Source: Sesamum alatum (taxonomy: Eukaryota; Streptophyta; Magnoliopsida; Lamiales; Pedaliaceae). Taken from it: 64,000 bases of DNA. The stretch covers positions 17,273,573 through 17,337,572 of the forward strand of contig JACGWO010000011.1 in assembly GCA_034509735.1 (NCBI GenBank). Direction: 5' to 3'. Below are positions 59,641 to 64,000 of this stretch, piece by piece. The notes below the pieces were generated by a model that was given only the letters and a program-made list of their open reading frames with translations, did no database searches and was not told the origin of the DNA. Numbering within the stretch: position 1 is the stretch's first letter; each line of letters begins with the position of its first letter. A program made the translations under genes and the position numbers.

Positions 59641-61430
59641 ATGCGGTGGGTTGGTGCAAGTCACTTTATTGTGGCCTACTTTTGCCTGTCTGAAATAAAA
59701 GTCCACCGATAGGATTGTTCAATGCCTCCAAGATCTTCCAATAACTCAGCAAGAAACCATGTCCACATTTCCCTATTCTCAACAGGGACCACGGCTAAAG
59801 CGATAGGCCACATGTTGTCGTTTCCATCTCTTCCCACAACAACCAAAAGCTGACCTGCGTAGAGAGTTTTCAAGAAAGAACCATCTAGACCAATAATTGG
59901 TCTACATCCATCTAGAAACCCCGCCTTCATTGCATGAAGGCTGAAGTACATCCTCTAAAACATCGGTGCATCACTGCCCTCTTTTCTCCTTAATAAGAGT
60001 TTGCTGCCTAAGTTCCTAACCCTCACTATCTCACAGTAATCCCACAACTTAGTATACTGCTCACAGTCAACCCCAAGTATTTGCTCCAAAGTTGACCTCT
60101 TTGCTCTGGTCACCTTCCACTTGCTTGAATCTATATTGCATTTTCTCAATATTGTGTGTTTCAATGTTTGAATAGGCACATGGGGATTGTCCCTGATCAC
60201 TTTCTCCATTCTACTATCAAGGTATTTTGCCTTAGCCATGTTGTTCACATGTGATCTTGCACAAGTGTGCTCCCTTCCAACGTCTTTATTTGGAAAATAC
60301 TCCCTCCTTGAACTGGTGATGCGTGTATTCTCTAGTTGCAGTCTTAGTGCCTGCATTTAGCCGTTATTCGTATGTTTTCATTCCTTATAAAATGCAAGTC
60401 ATAGCCATGCCGAACACAATAATCTCTCAATGCCTCTCTAAACACCATGCCAATTTGGAACTTCATTCCAACAACGAATTCAAATGTCTTCATCTTGGTT
60501 CCTATTTTAAAATATGGATGATTGGGAGCATGAGAGTCACCCTCAGGATCACTGCCATCTAAACTCTGCAACTCATCTTCTTTCCCGGGATCATTGTACC
60601 AGGCATTATCTTTGGCTGGACAATCTTCAGCACCTGCATCATGGCTAATGTTCTTCTGTTTAGATTTCTGTTTCAGCATCCTTCTTAACTTCATCATCAT
60701 TTGTCTCTTGCTGAGATTTTTCTCAAGGAAGATGTCCTCATTACTAGATGCCTCGATATCTTCATAAACCAAGCTATTTTGATCAGACTCTGGCTCATCA
60801 TCGGTATCCTCCTCATCTTTCCATTGTGGCTGAGTGTAGTCAGCATTAGAGGAATCGGTGTCTCCCTCATTCCTAGCATTTTCAGTCTCCTGCTGAATAT
60901 TACCTTCACCAATATCATTTTCTCCCATATTATCTTCATTCCTGAATTGTTGAGTTGCAACACTTTCATAGGCATCAGTGAAGTCTATACCAGACATCAA
61001 TAAGTTCATTTCTGCATCCTTATCGCCTCCTGCCATTATGTTCAGAAGGATGTTGCCTTGTGTCGATGACAAGAAGAGGATCACAAACTTCTTCAACGTA
61101 TATAACTACAGGGACATCCACCCCGTCATAAACCCTCACCATTTTCCCTATTACAAAATCACTTCTATCATTATGTAATAACCTCAGTCCTATCTCGAGA
61201 GAGTACCCAGGTAGTTTATAATAAAAATTGACAACGGTTTTCATCCCACCACATCTCCCGTATAATTCATACAAGTCATTCAAGTTGAAGATGTCTAGGT
61301 CAACACCTCCAAAAATATGTTTTTTTCCTCCTCTATACGTCAGTTTTGGACTATTGACAAACTCTCCCCCTACCCACATCTCCAATTCATGGTACATCTG
61401 CAAATAAAGACTGTATGTTGAATAGACCAA
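59640..61430 (-). pseudogene. MULE transposase (MURA-like), internally deleted
   Basis: Reading leftward from 61430: a PB1-like N-terminus (FYYKLPGYSLEIGLRLL), an acidic linker and the Mutator DNA-binding region (FEFVVGMKFQIGMVFREAL, IRITAKCRH) in frame 60344-61096. Next come HTCARSHVNNMAKAKYL in 59955-60356 and the catalytic core IIGLDGSFLK with the first Asp (59883-59885) in 59676-59951. FISDRQ holds the second Asp (59688-59690). The sequence then jumps directly to AKVGHNKVTC, the end of the C-terminal zinc knuckle. Thus the third catalytic residue and the SWIM region are deleted, and three frame changes are present. Confidence 0.88.
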
Positions 61431-61439
61431 GGCTAAATA

Positions 61440-62430
61440 AACAACAGAAGTTCATACCACTTATTCATATTATCATTCATACTAATCTAATATTTCAATA
61501 TACTAATCATTCATATTCATATAGGCTAATTAAAACTAACGAAGATCATCAGGTTTGTATGTGCTTACTGAAGGCTAATGTCTATTTATATAGGTTAAAG
61601 CTTTCCCACATTATAGTTGTTTGATTAGGATATTAATAAAATTTTGTCTCCTACACATGAAATAAAAAATTAAACAAAACAATTGTAGCAAAGGTCATTA
61701 TACAACAATAAAGAATACACATGTCTATTCTTGGGACCACAATGTCTATTTTTTTTAGTAACACATGCTAAAAGAATACATTTAGAACTTAGGACCACAA
61801 AAGTCGGTGAATCTAAACATTTTGAAAGTCACAAAAACAACAACCAAAAAATAAAAAATACTTTACCACAAACACATATAATGCGACATTGTTCAAAAAC
61901 TCCAAACCATAACCAAAGCAAATAAACCATGGGTGATAACTGAGCAAGTACAAGGCGAAAAATTTTCAAAAATCAAAATTCAAAAAGACTTGAATATGAA
62001 AAATATAAAGCTGAAATTAAAAATATCGATTATGAAAAGTATACAAGAAAGCTAAATGGAAGTTCAACGTACCTTTAATTCCAAGTTAAGCACTCTTTCG
62101 TCGATTTTCGGAGTTATTCTTCCTCTTTTTCTCGATGTCCTAGATGCCAACCAAACAGGAAAAAAATCGAATTTCTGCTATGCAAATGGATGCCCACATG
62201 AATATATCAACATTACTTTCAATTTCTCGCCGATTGGATAAAGATTTGTGGAGGGATTTTATGACTTGAGCTTTAGGGTTTTGTAAGAAAAGAAACCCCA
62301 ATCTCGTCTTCTCTGTTAGAAACACCGTAAATTTGCTAAGTAAAACAGTAAATTTGAAAGATATATATGGGGGTATAAAAGTCCATACACAAATTATATT
62401 CAGGCTAAATTTGAAAAGGAGGCAATGAGA
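61440..62430. other. MULE 5' region
   Basis: AT-rich sequence between the transposase start and the right terminal repeat. Presumably the transposase promoter and leader. No other gene is recognised. Confidence 0.5.
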
Positions 62431-62439
62431 TTTATTTTT

Positions 62440-62530
62440 AAAATGACAGGGGGGATTTTTCCTATTTATTTAGTTCAGGGGGGTAAATTGCCCTTTTCAA
62501 CTTTCACAGGGGGGTTTTTTGCATTTCACC
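62440..62530. repeat. Right terminal inverted repeat of the MULE
   Basis: Inverted partner of 57945-58052, ending gcatttcacc at 62530 next to the target duplication. Confidence 0.9.
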
Positions 62531-62748
62531 TGATTCCAGTTGGTCTCGCCTCTTTTCCCCTTCCTCCCCCCTTTTTTTTCCTTTCCTTCACCACTCCATC
62601 CGTCGCTGCCGCTCCCTTCACTGTTGCTGCTCTCCTCTCGGAATCATTGGTCAAGCTCAGCCCTCTCTCGGCAATTTGTGTTACCCTCTTTTCTTCACCT
62701 CAAGAAAATAATTTCGTGTTGATTTTTGGACATTGTTTTGAGCATTCC

Positions 62749-62976
62749 ATGGCTTCATCTTCTCTATTCTCTCGCCCCTCTCACCCACTGTCGCTGAGAA
62801 TCTGGAGCAGCGCACCGCAGCGTAGCTTCTGCTTTTCTGTGGCAATCGGAAGCTCGTATTCGCAGCTAAGCCCAGGAAAAGCGTTGTTCGAAGATGGGGG
62901 TTCAAGGCTCCAATGGCTCGGAAGTCGCTTGACCACATACCAAACAATTTCGAGAAGAAAATCTCAAGGATGGATG
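62749..62976 (+). pseudogene. Fragment resembling exon 1 of ClpR1 (plastid Clp protease subunit)
   Basis: ClpR1 is a non-catalytic ring subunit of the plastid ClpPR protease. An ATG at 62749 opens a Ser-rich, plastid-transit-like sequence (MASSSLFSRPSHPLSLRIW). Downstream the conserved ClpR1 N-terminus is seen in two other frames: SLDHIP ending at 62942, then KQFREENLKDG from about 62942. One missing base in the Lys codon separates them, and another shift separates the transit region. A donor-like gtgagt follows at about 62975. No further ClpR1 exon is found before the LTR at 63329. It is either a decayed duplicate or the start of a gene with a transposon in its intron. Confidence 0.55.
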
Positions 62977-63328
62977 TGAGTATATATTGTTGCTGCCTCA
63001 ACCCATTTTCGACAAAATTTAATTTCTGGTTCATGTTTTTGTTGTTGGGTTGGTATTGTTATTTGTATATAGTTGTTCTTGAGAATTTGTTGGCTCCAAT
63101 TTCTTGGAGCTTGCCGACTTGTGTGTGGAAAGGGTTTGATTAACTTGCAAAAGATTGTTGAATTATTTGAAAAAGCTCTGCGCAATTAGAGCAGGATTGA
63201 TGTTGTGAAAAGGAAATAATGCGAACAGGAGCAAGGAAAATATCTAAAGGATGTTGTAGAAATTAGCCACAATAGAAATTTAGTGCTAATCTGATCAAAT
63301 GTATTGTTGTGGTCCATGCTATCTTAAG
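62977..63328 (+). other. Sequence between ClpR1-like exon and LTR fragment
   Basis: Intron-like or intergenic; no gene is recognised. Confidence 0.5.
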
Positions 63329-64000
63329 GAATTGTCCATTGGATGGACGGGCTGATATTGTATCGGGCCCTTATTTTATGGGTAAATGGGATTTACTAAT
63401 TAAGTAGAGAATTGAAACCTGGATCTTTTAATTGGATTAAAAGATCAACAGGAATTATTTAATTGGACCATGACTTAAATAGGATTTAATTCTTGGGCTT
63501 GTTGTAATTGGATTTGGTCCATTAAATCTTGGCCCAAGAGAGGTGTTAATTCTACTTTTGGAATTAGAAGAAGTTGGACTTCTTCCCAAAAGGGGATGAC
63601 CGAAAATTGCTTCATTTGGAAGCACCAAAGACGGCCTACATGGCCTTTGATAACTAGTTGACTTGTCTCTTTTGGAAAGAGAAAAATCAACTCCAACCAA
63701 GGCTTTTTCACTTGGTATGATTAAATCATACCTTATGAAATGATAAGCTTGACTGATGATTAGTGGCGATTGATTGGAATGTATCTAGACATCTTTGGAT
63801 GAACCTAAACATATTCCAATAATCACATTAATGAAGTGTATATATGTGTATATACTATCATCTGTAGAATTCATAATTCATCTTTTTCTAGGAAAAAGAA
63901 GAGCACACATTCTCTCTACTCTCTCAAGTTTCGGCCTCCTCTCTCTCTCTCTACTATCCTCTTTGTTGCTCATCGATCTAGGATCAATTGAAGAACAAAT
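63329..64000 (+). mobile_element. Truncated LTR of the nested-copia family, runs off the window
   Basis: From tccattggatggacgggctg it follows LTR positions equivalent to 19630-20410 and 24590-25325. It ends in gatctaggatcaattgaaga at the window edge. The first roughly 1.07 kb of the LTR is missing at the left. It has one copy of the 143-bp unit (around 63705-63840) where the nested element has two. Confidence 0.85.

Larger units (their letters stand above)
57945..62530 (-). mobile_element. Mutator-like element (MULE), 4.6 kb, deletion derivative
   Basis: Terminal inverted repeats of about 100 bp: ggtgaaatgcaaaaaa at 57945 and its complement ending gcatttcacc at 62530, continuing with the gttgaaaagggcaatttacc and aactaaataaatagg blocks. 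Flanks tgattccaattg (57933-57944) and tgattccagttg (62531-62542) are a 12-bp target duplication with one mismatch. The minus strand carries a decayed MURA-type transposase. C-runs have expanded in the left repeat only. Confidence 0.92.

Overview
This 64 kb window is nuclear DNA of a flowering plant, most likely a eudicot. The evidence is one spliced, plastid-targeted gene (NYC1) with GT-AG introns, plant-type Ty3-gypsy, Ty1-copia, LINE, MULE and hAT-like elements, many MITEs and AT-rich intergenic sequence. No bacterial, organellar or viral gene organisation is seen.

Layout. 1-3.7 kb: AT-rich DNA with several inverted-repeat MITEs. 3.7-6.17 kb: a decayed 5'-truncated LINE ending in poly(A). 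6.7-11.9 kb: a minus-strand, gag-only (LARD-like) LTR element with in-frame tandem coding repeats. 12-17 kb: AT-rich DNA with three or four palindromic MITEs. 17.139-34.447 kb: a full-length Ty3-gypsy Tat-lineage element with 668-bp LTRs and TSD atatt. Its gag is split by a 7.2-kb Ty1-copia element (18.561-25.758 kb, TSD agaaa). The 3' part of the Tat element carries an antisense extra ORF.

The only convincing host gene is NYC1 (chlorophyll(ide) b reductase) at 35.009-42.152 kb on the plus strand. Ten exons give one uninterrupted 520-codon reading frame. The Tat 3' LTR ends about 560 bp upstream of its ATG and has the same orientation. Downstream come a decayed minus-strand copia element (42.88-47.75 kb), a second Tat fragment (47.76-52.49 kb) split by a solo LTR of the same family as the nested copia, a chromovirus integrase remnant (53.5 kb), CACTA-like or unknown repeat DNA (54.1-55 kb) and a second LINE fragment (55.08-56.7 kb).

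At the right end a 900-bp hAT-like element (57.035-57.934 kb) abuts a 4.6-kb MULE (57.945-62.530 kb). The MULE transposase has lost its third catalytic residue. Next is a frameshifted piece resembling the first exon of ClpR1, a plastid Clp protease subunit, and then a truncated LTR running off the window. Overall this is an island of one photosynthesis-related gene in nested transposons. The target-site duplications let the order of several insertions be read directly. I found no wholly new system; the most unusual points are the antisense ORF, the datable insertion order and the LTR next to NYC1.
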